From Streptomyces sp. DHE7-1 (GTDB taxonomy: Bacteria; Actinomycetota; Actinomycetes; Streptomycetales; Streptomycetaceae), in NCBI GenBank assembly GCA_016432725.1, contig JACJDG010000003.1, positions 1,488,001-1,552,000 on the forward strand: a DNA stretch of 64,000 bases, written 5' to 3'. Below are positions 29,577 to 40,475 of the stretch, piece after piece. Below the pieces are notes generated by a model, which was given only the letters and a program-made list of their open reading frames with translations, did no database searches and was not told the origin of the DNA. Made by a program: the position numbers and the translations under genes. Position 1 is the stretch's first letter. Every line of letters begins with the position of its first letter.

Positions 29577-30153
29577 GGTTGCCTCGCTTCGGATCCGCGA
29601 GGGTGGTCCGCAGTTTCCCCATGGCCGCCCTGATCCGCGTCTTGGCGGTGCCCAGCGGGATCTTCTCCCGTTCGGCGATCTGCTGGGCCGTCATTCCGTA
29701 GACACCCGCCATCACCAGGGCACGCGCCTGTTCCCGCGGCAGCCGCGCCAGGGCGGCCCGGAGCTGGGACGAGGCCTCGTCGGCCAGCGCCCACCGCTCG
29801 GGGGTCTCGGTGACGACGCCCAGGAGCGCCTCGAGGTCCTCGGGCGCCACCGCCTGCGTCCGGCGGGCGCGGACGGCGTCGATCGCGAGGTTGTGCGCGA
29901 TGGTCGTCAGCCAGGTCGTGACCGACCCGCGGCGCGAGTCGTAGATCTGCGCGTGACGCCACGCGCGCTCGAACGTCTGCTGGGCGATGTCCTCGGCGAG
30001 CTGCGGGTCACCGGTGACGGCCATCGCGACACCGAAGACCCTGTGCTGGAACCTCCGTACGAAGGCGACGGCGAGTTCCTGGTCACCGGTGGAGAGCCCG
30101 GACAGCAGAGCCTCGTCCGGAAGGCGCTCCACCGGTGTCCCGTAACCCGACAC
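29566..30153 (-). CDS. ECF RNA polymerase sigma factor
   Basis: About 195 residues with region 2 (AEDIAQQTFERAWRHAQIYD, and RRGSVTTWLTTIAHNLAID) and region 4 (LPREQARALVMAGVYGMTAQ, then IPLGTAKTRIRAAMGKLR). It resembles SigK/ECF sigma factors controlled by RskA-type anti-sigma proteins, matching the gene that overlaps its 3' end. I placed the start at the GTG at 30153, which follows TATACA by five bases and could be leaderless. A GTG at 30210 would add an Arg-rich segment without obvious homology. Confidence 0.88.
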   Translation of the reverse strand: MSGYGTPVERLPDEALLSGLSTGDQELAVAFVRRFQHRVFGVAMAVTGDPQLAEDIAQQTFERAWRHAQIYDSRRGSVTTWLTTIAHNLAIDAVRARRTQAVAPEDLEALLGVVTETPERWALADEASSQLRAALARLPREQARALVMAGVYGMTAQQIAEREKIPLGTAKTRIRAAMGKLRTTLADPKRGNHVQ

Positions 30154-30250
30154 ACCTCTGTATACGGTCGGCCGACGCCTGGGGATTGCGCCCCGGCTCC
30201 GGAAGATCACACGGCCATTGTCCGCCGGTCGGCCGGGCCCCGCACGCGGG

Positions 30251-30796
30251 TCACGGGCCGTTCTGCGCCAGCCGCAGCAGATGGGCCGCGAGCGCCTGCC
30301 CGCCGTCCGGGTTCCGGCTGATCAGCAGCAGCGTGTCGTCGCCCGCGATGGTGCCGAGGATGTCGTGCAGCTCGGCCTGGTCGATCGCGGAGGCGAGGAA
30401 CTGGGCCGCGCCGGGCGGGGTGCGCAGCACCACGAGATTGGCGGACGCCTCGGCGGAGATCAGCAGCTCCTGGGAGAGCCGCCGCATCCGCTCCTCCTTC
30501 GCCGACTCCCCCAGCGGCGCGCGCGGGGTGCGGAAACCGCCCTCGCTGGGCACCGCGTAGATCAGGTCGCCGTCGTTGTTGCGGATCTTCACCGCGTTCA
30601 GCTCGTCGAGGTCCCGCGAGAGCGTCGCCTGGGTGACGTTCAGCCCGTCGTCGGCGAGCAGCTTCGCGAGCTGGCTCTGGGACCGCACCGGCTGCCGGTT
30701 GAGGATGTCCACGATCCGGCGGTGACGGGCGGTGCGGGTCTGCGGGACGGCGGGTCCGGCACCCGCCGCCTGCTCGTGGTCCTGCGCCTGGCTCAT
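30251..30796 (-). CDS. argR: Arginine repressor ArgR
   Basis: A 181-residue regulator, last gene of the argCJBDR operon. The winged helix-turn-helix is clear ([20 protein letters not shown] followed by TLSRDLDEL), and the C-terminal hexamer/arginine domain ends with [12 protein letters not shown]. With arginine bound it represses through ARG boxes, visible here before argC and argG. The N-terminus is about 20 residues longer than in E. coli. It starts 7 bp after the argD stop, so repressor and enzymes are made together. Confidence 0.97.
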   Translation of the reverse strand: MSQAQDHEQAAGAGPAVPQTRTARHRRIVDILNRQPVRSQSQLAKLLADDGLNVTQATLSRDLDELNAVKIRNNDGDLIYAVPSEGGFRTPRAPLGESAKEERMRRLSQELLISAEASANLVVLRTPPGAAQFLASAIDQAELHDILGTIAGDDTLLLISRNPDGGQALAAHLLRLAQNGP

Positions 30797-30803
30797 CGTC
30801 GTC

Positions 30804-32002
30804 TCATTCCCCGGATCGTCCGTCCCCGTCGGCTGCGTCGAGGATGCCGGGCAGTGCCCGCAGCAAGGCGCCCGTCTCGTCGTCGCGCAGGTTCAGCGGC
30901 GGCATGAGCCGTACGACGTCGGGAGCGGGCGCGTTCACCAGGAACCCGGCTTCCTGGGCCGCCTGCTGCACCTGTGGCGCGTGCGGCCCGGTGAGCACGA
31001 TACCCAGGAGCAGGCCCGCGCCCCGGACGTGGTCGATCATCGGGTGGCCCAGCGCCTCGATTCCGTCGCGCAGCTTCTCGCTCTGCCGCTTGACGTTCTC
31101 CAGCAGTCCCTCGTCCGCGATGGTGTCCAGAACGGCGAGTCCGGCGGCGCACGCGACCGGGTTGCCGCCGAAGGTGGTGCCGTGCTGGCCGGGCCGGAGC
31201 AGTTCGGCGGCGCGCCCGAAGGCGACGGTGGCGCCGAGCGGCAGCCCGCCGCCGAGGCCCTTGGCGAGCGTGACGACGTCCGGCAGGACGCCCTCGTGGG
31301 CCTGGTACTCGAACCAGTTGCCGGTCCGGCCGACGCCGGTCTGCACCTCGTCCAGCACCAGCAGGGCGCCGGTGGCGGCGGTGATAGCGCGGGCCGCCTT
31401 GAGGTAGCCGGCCGGGGGCACCACGACCCCGTTCTCGCCCTGGATCGGCTCGATGACGACGAGGGCCGTCTCCTCCGTCACCGCGGCGGCCAGCGCCTGC
31501 GCGTCGCCGAACGGGACGTGGGTGACGTCGCCGGGCAGCGGCAGGAAGGGCTGCTGCTTGCCGGGCTGGCCGGTGAGCGCGAGGGCGCCCATGGTCCGGC
31601 CGTGGAAGCCGCCCTGGGTGGCGACCATGTGGGTCCGTCCGGTGAGCCGGCCGATCTTGAAGGCGCCCTCGTTGGCCTCGGCCCCGAGTTGCAGAAGTAG
31701 ACCCTGCCGTCCCGGCCGAAGAGCTGGAGCAGGCGTTCGGCGAGGGCGACCGGCGGCTCGGCGACGAACAGGTTGGAGACATGGCCGAGGGAGCCGATCT
31801 GCCGGCTGACGGCCGCCACCACGGCCGGGTGGGCGTGGCCGAGCGCGTTGACCGCGATACCGCCGACGAAGTCGAGGTACTCCTTGCCGTCGGCGTCCCA
31901 CAGCCGGGCGCCCGCACCGCGGACGAGGGGCAGCCGGGGGGTGCCGTAGTTGTTCATCAGCGCGCCCTGCCACCGCGCGGTCAGCTCCTGGTTGCCCGTC
32001 AT
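30804..32002 (-). CDS. argD: Acetylornithine aminotransferase (frame broken near 31684)
   Basis: A PLP enzyme of about 400 residues that makes N-acetylornithine from N-acetylglutamate semialdehyde. The first 106 codons ([15 protein letters not shown]... VYFCNSG) and the rest ([12 protein letters not shown]... [12 protein letters not shown]) lie in different frames; one missing base at 31681-31686 joins them. The PLP Lys is in [14 protein letters not shown] and the Asp in [14 protein letters not shown]. The ATG at 32002 overlaps the argB stop (ATGA). An arginine gene inside an otherwise perfect operon is unlikely to be truly dead. Confidence 0.95.
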
Positions 32003-32903
32003 GACTGCTCCCCCTGCGTGTCGTCGGGCACGACCATCGTGCCGATGCCCTCGTCGGTGAAGATCTCCAGCAGGATCGAGTGCTGCACCCGGCCGTCGAT
32101 GACGCGGGCGGTGCGCACGCCGCCCCGCACCGCGTGCAGGCAGCCCTCCATCTTCGGGACCATGCCGGCGGACAGCTCCGGCAGCAGCTTCTCCAGCTGG
32201 GAGGCGGTGAGGCGGCTGATCACCTCGTCGGAGTTCGGCCAGTCCTCGTAGAGGCCCTCGACGTCGGTGAGGACCATGAGGGTCTCGGCCCCCAGTGCCG
32301 CAGCGAGTGCCGCAGCCGCCGTATCAGCATTGACGTTGTAGACATGTCCGTCGTCCTGTGACCTGGCGATCGAGGACACGACCGGGATGCGGCCGTCGGC
32401 GAGCAGTGCCTCGATGGCGCCGGTGTCGATCGCGGTGATCTCGCCGACCCGCCCGATGTCGACCAGCTCGCCGTCGATCTCGGGCTGGTGCCTGGTGGCG
32501 GTGATGGTGTGGGCGTCCTCGCCGGTCAGACCGACGGCGAGGGGCCCGTGCTGGTTGAGCAGACCGACCAGCTCGCGCTGCACCTGACCGGCGAGCACCA
32601 TCCGTACGACGTCCATGGCGTCCTCGGTGGTGACCCGGAGGCCTGCCTTGAACTCGCTGACGATGCCGTGCCGGTCGAGTGCGGCGCTGATCTGCGGACC
32701 GCCGCCGTGCACCACGACCGGCTTGAGGCCGGCGTGGCGCAGGAAGACGACGTCCTGGGCGAAGGCGGCCTTCAGGTCCTCGTCCACCATGGCGTTGCCG
32801 CCGAACTTGATGACGACGGTCCTGCCGTGGTGCCGGGTCAGCCAGGGCAGGGCCTCGATGAGGATCTGGGCCTTGGGCAGTGCCGTGTGTTTCCGCGTCG
32901 TGG

Positions 32904-32907
<4 letters not shown>
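31999..32907 (-). CDS. argB: Acetylglutamate kinase
   Basis: A 302-residue kinase phosphorylating N-acetylglutamate, the arginine-sensitive step of the pathway. The glycine-rich nucleotide loops VIKFGGNAM and VVHGGGPQI are present, with the [15 protein letters not shown] substrate motif and the C-terminal [12 protein letters not shown]. The N-terminal helix typical of arginine-inhibited hexameric enzymes is kept. Four-nt overlaps with argJ upstream and argD downstream imply translational coupling. The frame is intact. Confidence 0.97.
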
Positions 32908-35136
<2,229 letters not shown>

Positions 35137-35148
35137 TCTCGCGGGCGG

Positions 35149-36554
35149 TCACACGGCGCGTGCGGCCCGCCGGGCCGGGACGCACCGCCAGGCCAGGGCA
35201 GCGGCAGACAGGTAGGCGAGGGCGCCGACGGCCATGGAGACGCGCAGGCCGGTGCCGTAGTCGGTGCCGGTGGCCAGCAGGCTGCCGCCCAGGGCGACGC
35301 CGGCGGCACTGCCGATCTGGCGGGTGGTGTTGAACAGGGCGGAGGCGGCGCCCGCGTAGGCCGGGGGCGCGGCGCCCATCACGGTGGCGGTCGCGCCGGT
35401 CAGCGCGAAGGACGTGCCGAAACCGGCGGCCATCATCGGGAGCACCAGCAGCGGGTACGCGGGGTCGGGTCCGGCCGCGGTCCAGCCGGCCAGCCCCAGG
35501 GCGCCCAGGAGCATGCCGGTGACGACCAGCGGGCGGTCTCCGGTGCGGCGGCTCAGCCGGCCGGACAGCACGGAGGCGAACATCGTCATCGCCACCGCGG
35601 GGAAGAGGGCGAGCCCGGTCCTCAGGGCGCTGAAGCCGCGCTGGTGCTGGAAGTACAGGCTGGCGGTGAAGACCATGCCGTAGAAGCCGAAGTTGAACAG
35701 CAGCCCTACGACGGCACCGCCGCTCATCGCGCGCGAGCGCAGCAGCCGCGGCGGCAGGGCGGGAGACCGGGCGAGCCGCCCGCGCAGCGCGAACGCCGCG
35801 ACGGCGAGCACCGCCAGGGCCAGACCGGCGAGTACGGCGGGGTCGGTCCAGCCGCGCCGTCCCGCCTCGTTCAGCGCGGCGGTGAGCAGGGCGACCGCCG
35901 CCACCACGGCGCACTGCGCCGGCCAGTCCAGGGCCCGGTCCGGGTGCCGTGGCGAGGGCGCGACGAAGCGGGCCGTCAGCAGCAGGCAGACCACGCCGAC
36001 CGGCAGGTTGATCAAAAAGACCCAGCGCCAGCCCACCGTGGACGCCAGCAGCCCGCCCAGCAGCGGCCCGGCGGAGGCCGCGATCCCGGCCATCGCCCCC
36101 AGAGGCCGAAGGCGCGGGAGCGGGCCTCCGGCGCCGGGTAGGCCTCCTGGAGCAGGGCGAGGGAGCCGGGCACGATCAGGGCCGCGCCGAGTCCCTCCAC
36201 GAGCCGGGCCGCGATGAGGAAAGAGGCGCCCGGGGCGAACGCGCACGCCGCCGAGGCCACCGTGAACACCCCGACGCCCGCGCAGAAGACACGCCGGTTG
36301 CCCAGCCGGTCGCCCAGCGCTCCCCCGGTCATCAGGAACCCGGCGAGGACCAGGGTGTACCCGTCGGTGATCCACTGGACGCCGGTGAGCGAGGCACGCA
36401 GGTCCCGGCCCACCACGGGCACGGCCACGTTGATGATCGTGACGTCCAGGATGACCATGAAGTATCCGGCGCACACGGCCAGCAGCGGTGCCGTGGAGCG
36501 TGGTGCCGCCGCGGCGCCGGGGTCACCGCCGGCGGTGGACTCCGCGAAGGGCAT
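35149..36554 (-). CDS. MFS transporter, DHA2-like (frame broken near 36098)
   Basis: About 468 residues and 14 helices. Motif A appears as GGALGDRLGNRRV and motif C as GPLLGGLLAS. The N-terminal 150 residues and the rest are in different frames; a missing base at 36095-36101 (within CTCTGGGG) reunites FGLWG with AMAGIAAS. The family expels drugs or biosynthetic products by proton antiport. It shares only the short gap before argC and is probably transcribed separately. No neighbouring regulator is obvious. Confidence 0.88.
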
Positions 36555-36743
36555 GGCGCCGTCCCCGTCCTGTCCGGAACCCCTGAGCGGTGAGCATGCT
36601 AGGCGGCCGCGGGCGCCGGTCCGGCGAGACCGGGCCGCCGGGCGGCCCGGGTACACCGGACGGGCCAACCGGATGCGGCCGGCCACCGGACCGGCCCGGC
36701 ATGGGGGCTCGGGCCCGGCCCGGCAGGCGTCCGCCGGCGTTCC

Positions 36744-37292
36744 TCAGCGCCTCCCGCCGAACTCCCAGTCGTGGACCTCCACGGCGGCGTACCCGCCGGG
36801 AGCCAGGACGGCGCGGGCGGCCGCCGGGTCCGGGGCCCGGACCAGTGCCGCCGTACCCAGCCAGGTGGCGCCGTCGTCGGACAGCAGCGGCCCGAAGGCG
36901 ATCAGGTCGTCCCGGCCGGGCGGCACCGCGAGCTCGGCGGCCCGCTCGAGGCCGAGCCCGAGCACCAGGTACCGGTTGCCGCCGGCCGGCCCACCGGGGA
37001 AGTCCCACATGGTGCGTCCCAGCAGGTTCCGCCACCGGCGCAGCAGCACGTCCCGGTAGACGCCGGCCTGGTGGTTCGGCTCGTCGAAGGCGAACGCGCG
37101 GGCGGCGGCGGGACCGGGCAGGTCGACGATGTGCACGCTGCCGGTGGGCGTCTCGCCGCCGGCGGCGAAGGTCGGGCCGCGCGCGATCAGCTCCTTCGCG
37201 TACCGGTCCATGTAGGACCAGTGCGCCTCCAGCAGTTCGTCGCGCAGTGCCCCGGAGCCAGGCCGGTCGCGGTGGTGGCAGAAGAACTCCAT
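36744..37292 (-). CDS. YciI family protein, two-domain
   Basis: A 182-residue protein made of two YciI-like ferredoxin-fold halves. The first half has FCHHRDRPGSGALRDELLEA, HWSYMDRYAKELIARGP and the His-Asp pair of the family; the second has YLVLGLGLERAA and FGPLLSDDGATWLGTAAL. YciI proteins are small putative dehydratase/lyase-like or muconolactone-isomerase-fold enzymes, mostly uncharacterised. Length suits the tandem form common in actinobacteria. The stand-alone position gives no pathway clue. Confidence 0.8.
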   Translation of the reverse strand: MEFFCHHRDRPGSGALRDELLEAHWSYMDRYAKELIARGPTFAAGGETPTGSVHIVDLPGPAAARAFAFDEPNHQAGVYRDVLLRRWRNLLGRTMWDFPGGPAGGNRYLVLGLGLERAAELAVPPGRDDLIAFGPLLSDDGATWLGTAALVRAPDPAAARAVLAPGGYAAVEVHDWEFGGRR

Positions 37293-37339
37293 GCGGCGGA
37301 CCCTCGCGCACCGCGGGCCGGTGCCTCAACCGGATTACG

Positions 37340-37755
37340 TCACGCGGGCATCTCCGGCCGGTCCCGGACCTTCCGGCCGCCGGGCAGCATGATGCGGCGG
37401 GACACGACGAACGTCACCGGGACGGCCACCGCGGAGGCGAGCAGGGGGCGAAACGGTTTCCTGCGTGGAGGACGTCCACGATCACGTACACACCCGCGGT
37501 GGTGACGAGGAAGTTGGTGACGTTCGTCAGCGGGAACAGCAGGAACTTCCGCCACGTGGGCCGCGTCCGGTAGGTGAAGCGCGCGTTGAGGAAGAAGGAT
37601 CCGACCATGCTGAGCAGAAATGCCAGGACATGCGCACCGAGATAGGGAAGCCGGTGCAGGAACAGCAGGTAGAGACCGTAGTAGACGGCCGTGTTGACGA
37701 CGCCGACCACGGCGAAGGTGACGATCTGTCTCGGTACCACGGTCTTTTCCGGCAT
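37340..37755 (-). CDS. GtrA-like membrane protein (frame broken near 37447)
   Basis: About 138 residues with four hydrophobic helices. GtrA features: IVTFAVVGVVNTAVYYGLYL, then LAFLLSMVGSFFLNARFTYR and FPLTNVTNFLVTTAGVYVIV. The last 35 residues (LLASAVAVPVTFVVSRRIML) are in another frame, reconnected by one base at 37443-37450. GtrA proteins flip or support undecaprenyl-linked sugars and usually pair with a GT2 glycosyltransferase. A damaged GT2 lies directly upstream, so the pair may have lost its function. Confidence 0.85.
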
Positions 37756-37978
37756 CGGGGATGAGGTCTTTCGTTCGTTCCACGTCGGTCGCCTTCACCA
37801 GGAAGTGCGGCCGCCCCTTCACCTCGTGGAAGATGCGGCCGGTGCACTCCCCGACGACTCCCAGCATGACCACCCGCGCGCCCGCGAGGGCCGTGACGGC
37901 AGTGATGATGGTCACACGGGCAGGGGCCTCGTCGCGCGGGTTCCAGGAGCCGCGGCCCGCCTCGCGCGCGGCGTCCAT
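37745..37978 (-). pseudogene. C-terminal remnant of a GT2 (DPM-like) glycosyltransferase
   Basis: The stretch ALAGARVVMLGVVGECTGRI followed by FHEVKGRPHFLV matches the conserved membrane tail of polyprenyl-phosphate glycosyltransferases (usual form: GviGEYlgRiyeEvkgRP). The catalytic GT2 domain, normally about 230 residues upstream, is absent: only 30 codons precede the tail before sequence taken up by the promoter of the divergent gene at 38095. This is far beyond a one-base error, so I read it as a true truncation. GPGDPVVVMDA just upstream resembles the GT2 DxD region and could mark an internal deletion, but that is weak. Confidence 0.7.
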
Positions 37979-38006
37979 GACGACGACCGGGTCGCCGGGA
38001 CCGGCC

Positions 38007-38037
38007 TTGACCTGGAGTGCGCTCCAACTCCTAGCGT
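38007..38037 (+). promoter_or_regulatory. MerR-type promoter of the carboxymuconolactone decarboxylase gene
   Basis: TTGACC (38007-38012) and TAGCGT (38032-38037) are separated by 19 bp, longer than the usual 17. The spacer contains the dyad TGGAGTGCGCTCCA (38013-38026). A stretched spacer with a centred dyad is the hallmark of promoters activated by MerR-family regulators. No merR gene lies in this window next to it. Confidence 0.7.
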
Positions 38038-38094
38038 GACGGCAACGGCGAACGGCCGTCGCGCCGAGCGGCGGCCCGGAAGGGATGTACCGGC

Positions 38095-38529
38095 ATGAGC
38101 GAGAGCACCACCCGTGACGAGCGTTTCGCCCACGGCCTGGAGGTCCTGCGGAAGGTCGACGGCGAGGCCGGGCAGCGGGTCGTCGACTCGCTCGCGGACA
38201 TCAGCCCCGAGCTGGGCCACCAGGTCGTCTCCTGGGCCTTCGGGGAGATCTACGACCGGCCCGGACTGGCACCGCGCGACCGCCAGTTGGTCACGCTGGG
38301 CGTGCTCACCGCGCTGGGCGGCTGCGAGGCCCAGCTCGACGTGCACGTGGGCGCGGCCCTGAACGTGGGCCTCACCCCGGAGGAGATCACCGAGGCGCTG
38401 CTGCACTCCGCCGTCTACTGCGGGATGCCGAAGGCGCTGAACGCGACGTTCGCCGCGAAGAAGGTCTTCGCCGAGCGCGGGCTGCTGCCGGTGGGACAGC
38501 GGCCCGCGCCCGGGACCGACTCCGCCTGA
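38095..38529 (+). CDS. Carboxymuconolactone decarboxylase family protein
   Basis: A 144-residue all-helical protein of the CMD/AhpD superfamily. Characteristic stretches are RDRQLVTLGVLTALGGCEAQ, LDVHVGAALNVGLTPEEITE and LLHSAVYCGMPKALNA. A CxxC pair needed for AhpD-type peroxidase activity is missing, so it is closer to the decarboxylase/lactone branch. The MerR-type promoter upstream suggests induction by a stress or metabolite signal. The ATG at 38095 is preceded by GAAGGGA. Enzymatic substrate unknown. Confidence 0.88.
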   Translation: MSESTTRDERFAHGLEVLRKVDGEAGQRVVDSLADISPELGHQVVSWAFGEIYDRPGLAPRDRQLVTLGVLTALGGCEAQLDVHVGAALNVGLTPEEITEALLHSAVYCGMPKALNATFAAKKVFAERGLLPVGQRPAPGTDSA

Positions 38530-38612
38530 TCCCGCGCTCGGTCCCAGGGGGACGGTCCGGCGCCGTACGGGCCGCGGCCGACCGGGCGCGGGCCCGCTCG
38601 TAGACTCGGGGC

Positions 38613-38870
38613 ATGCCTGCGCCGACGCCCTGTCCGATCGTGCTCGGCCGCCTCGCCGCGGTCCCGCCGGCCCGTACGGGACTCGCGCGCGCGATCCGTC
38701 GCCGCGGCGCGGTCGGCGGCCGTGCGGGCGCGGCACCGGCCGCCTACGAGGAGGCCCTCCGGGCGACGGGCCACACCTCGCACCACGAGATCCGCCTCCG
38801 GTCCGGGCGGAAGTCCTCCATCGGGTCGCCGGACGGTCCGCGCCGGGGGTCCTGGAGGGGCCGGCGATGA
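38613..38870 (+). CDS. Hypothetical 85-residue protein, possibly leaderless
   Basis: TAGACT ends six bases before the ATG and CCGACC lies 17 bp further up, a good promoter for a leaderless transcript. The frame has high third-position GC and its stop overlaps the next gene start (ATGA). The protein is Arg/Ala-rich (RAIRRRGAVGGRAGAAP) and shows no domain I know. It may be a real small gene or simply the leader of the downstream gene. Confidence 0.4.
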   Translation: MPAPTPCPIVLGRLAAVPPARTGLARAIRRRGAVGGRAGAAPAAYEEALRATGHTSHHEIRLRSGRKSSIGSPDGPRRGSWRGRR

Positions 38871-39310
38871 GCGGGGTGCTGCCCGTACCCGATGTGCTGG
38901 CCTATCTGGCCGGGCGCTGGCGGGTGGAGCGGAGCGTGCGGGATCTCGCGGGCGGGGACGAGGGGCACTTCGCGGGGGTCACCGTCTTCGGCCCGCTCGA
39001 CGGCGGCGGGCTGCTGCACGAGGAGTCCGGGGAGTTCACCTGGCGCGGTGTGCCCCGGCCGGCGACGCGGACGCTGCGGTTCCTGCCGGGGCGGGAGCCG
39101 GGCACGGCGGACGTGCGGTTCGCGGACGGCCGGCCCTTCCACGAGCTGGACCTGACCTCGGGGCGGTACGTCGCCGGCCACCCCTGCGCCGCGGACTTCT
39201 ACCGGGGCGAGTTCACCGTGACCGACGCCGACCGCTGGCGCACGGTGTGGCTGGTGGGCGGCCCGGCCAAGGACCTGGTGCTCACCACGGACTACGTGCG
39301 CGAGGGCTGA
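38867..39310 (+). CDS. DUF6314 family protein
   Basis: A 147-residue protein with a lipocalin-like or calycin-like pattern. It opens VLAYLAGRWRVERSVRDLAG and continues FAGVTVFGPLDGGGLLHEES, with TLRFLPG and FHELDLTSGRYVAGHPC. From memory it fits DUF6314, uncharacterised and common in actinobacteria. The ATG at 38867 overlaps the stop of the small frame upstream. Its 3' end overlaps the convergent phosphatase gene by 19 bp. Function unknown. Confidence 0.75.
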   Translation: MSGVLPVPDVLAYLAGRWRVERSVRDLAGGDEGHFAGVTVFGPLDGGGLLHEESGEFTWRGVPRPATRTLRFLPGREPGTADVRFADGRPFHELDLTSGRYVAGHPCAADFYRGEFTVTDADRWRTVWLVGGPAKDLVLTTDYVREG

Positions 39311-39884
39311 GCGAGGACGCCGTCGAGACGGAGGTTCCAGCGGCCCGAGCGGCCCGTCACGGTGGTGACCGACAGCGGGCGGACGTCGATGTTCCAGTAC
39401 GCGGCGGGCGGCGCCTTCAGGGTGTACACCAGGGCCGCGCGGATCACGGACGGCTCCGCGACCGCGACGATCCGGCCGCCGTCGTCGACGGGACGGGTGT
39501 CGAGCCAGCCGCCGACCCGGGAGACGAAGGCGAGCAGCGACTCGCCGCCGTGCGGGGTGGAGCGCGGGTCGGCGAGCCAGGCGTCCACGGACTCCGGCTC
39601 GCGGGCCATCGCCTCGCCCAGCGTCAGCCCGCGCCAGCGGCCCATGTCGCAGTCGCGCAGGGCGAGCTGGACCAGTGGGGCGTAGCCGAGGGCGTCGCCG
39701 GTGGCACGGCTGCGCGGGGTCGGTGAGCAGTAGCGCAGTTCGGCCGCCGACAGCGGCAGCAGGTCCCGGCGGCGCGCTGCACCTCGTCCCAGCCGGCCTG
39801 GTCAAGCGGCCGGTCGTCCTCGAAGCGCTCCGCGAGCAGCGGGGAACTGCGCGCGGCGGCGACGAACGTCACCCGAAGTGGCAT
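39292..39884 (-). CDS. Histidine phosphatase family protein (frame broken near 39768)
   Basis: About 197 residues. It begins MPLRVTFVAAARSSPLLAER, where the usual RHG catalytic motif is replaced by AAARSS, so the phospho-acceptor His of the family is not in its normal place. After the break at 39764-39771 the text continues through RYCSPTPRSRATGDALGYA, DCDMGRWRGLTLGE (family GxxEG-like region) and a C-terminal VAVAEPSVIRAALVYTL, where HxxxIR is expected and E replaces H. Loss of both His residues suggests a non-catalytic member. Similar sequences occur in other Streptomyces. Confidence 0.7.
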
Positions 39885-39956
39885 GCGGAGATGGTGAGCC
39901 TCGGGGTACGCAGGTCAAGAGGCACAAGCCATCGGTTACCGAGGGTAAATGAACGC

Positions 39957-40394
39957 TCACTCGAAGGTGTGGATCATCCACCGTTCCGGGTGGTCGACCG
40001 CCCGGAAGCCGAGCTTCGCGTACACCTCCTGCGCGTCCTCGGTGGCCAGCAGGACGCGGCGCAGCCCGTACGGCCGCAGGTGCTCGCGGATCCGGCCGAC
40101 GAACGCCGTGCCGACCCCCTTGCCGCGCACGCCGGGGTCGACGTACACGTCGGCGAGCCAGGCGAACAGCGCCCGGTCGGTGACCACGCGCGCGTACGCC
40201 ACCTGCTCCCCCGACGCGGCGTCGTACACCCCGAAGTTGACGGACTCCGCCATCGCGCGTTCGTGCTTCTCGCGGGACCGGCCGATCGCCCAGTAGGCGT
40301 CGCGGGACAGCCAGCCGTGGACGCGGTCCACGTCCACGCGGTTGGTCTCGGCGGAGAACTCGTAGCCCTCGGGCAGCTCGGGTGCGTCGCTCAT
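39957..40394 (-). CDS. GNAT family N-acetyltransferase
   Basis: A 145-residue acetyltransferase. The acetyl-CoA loop region is YVDPGVRGKGVGTAFVGRI, preceded by the strand ALFAWLADV and followed by LLATEDAQEVYAKLGF. It resembles the small YitH/YhbS-like group acting on unknown amines. The ATG at 40394 (MSDAPELPEGYEF) is conserved in such proteins, so the longer upstream reading is discarded. It lies between the MocR and phosphatase genes without clear operon membership. Confidence 0.85.
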   Translation of the reverse strand: MSDAPELPEGYEFSAETNRVDVDRVHGWLSRDAYWAIGRSREKHERAMAESVNFGVYDAASGEQVAYARVVTDRALFAWLADVYVDPGVRGKGVGTAFVGRIREHLRPYGLRRVLLATEDAQEVYAKLGFRAVDHPERWMIHTFE

Positions 40395-40475
40395 GCCGGA
40401 ATCCTCACAGCCCGCCGCGGCCGGCGTCGACTCCGTTTCCCCGCCCGGCCAGGACGTTCGGGCCACCGCCCCAGG

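Noticed and set aside
37340..37978. A continuous 212-codon frame as one protein
   Set aside because: It joins the GT2 tail to the shifted end of GtrA. The middle reads GtrA in the wrong frame.
37979..38030. Extending the GT2 remnant upstream through GDPVVVMDA as the real DxD motif
   Set aside because: The match is short, followed by unrelated residues, and the same bases form the MerR-type promoter. Chance similarity is possible.
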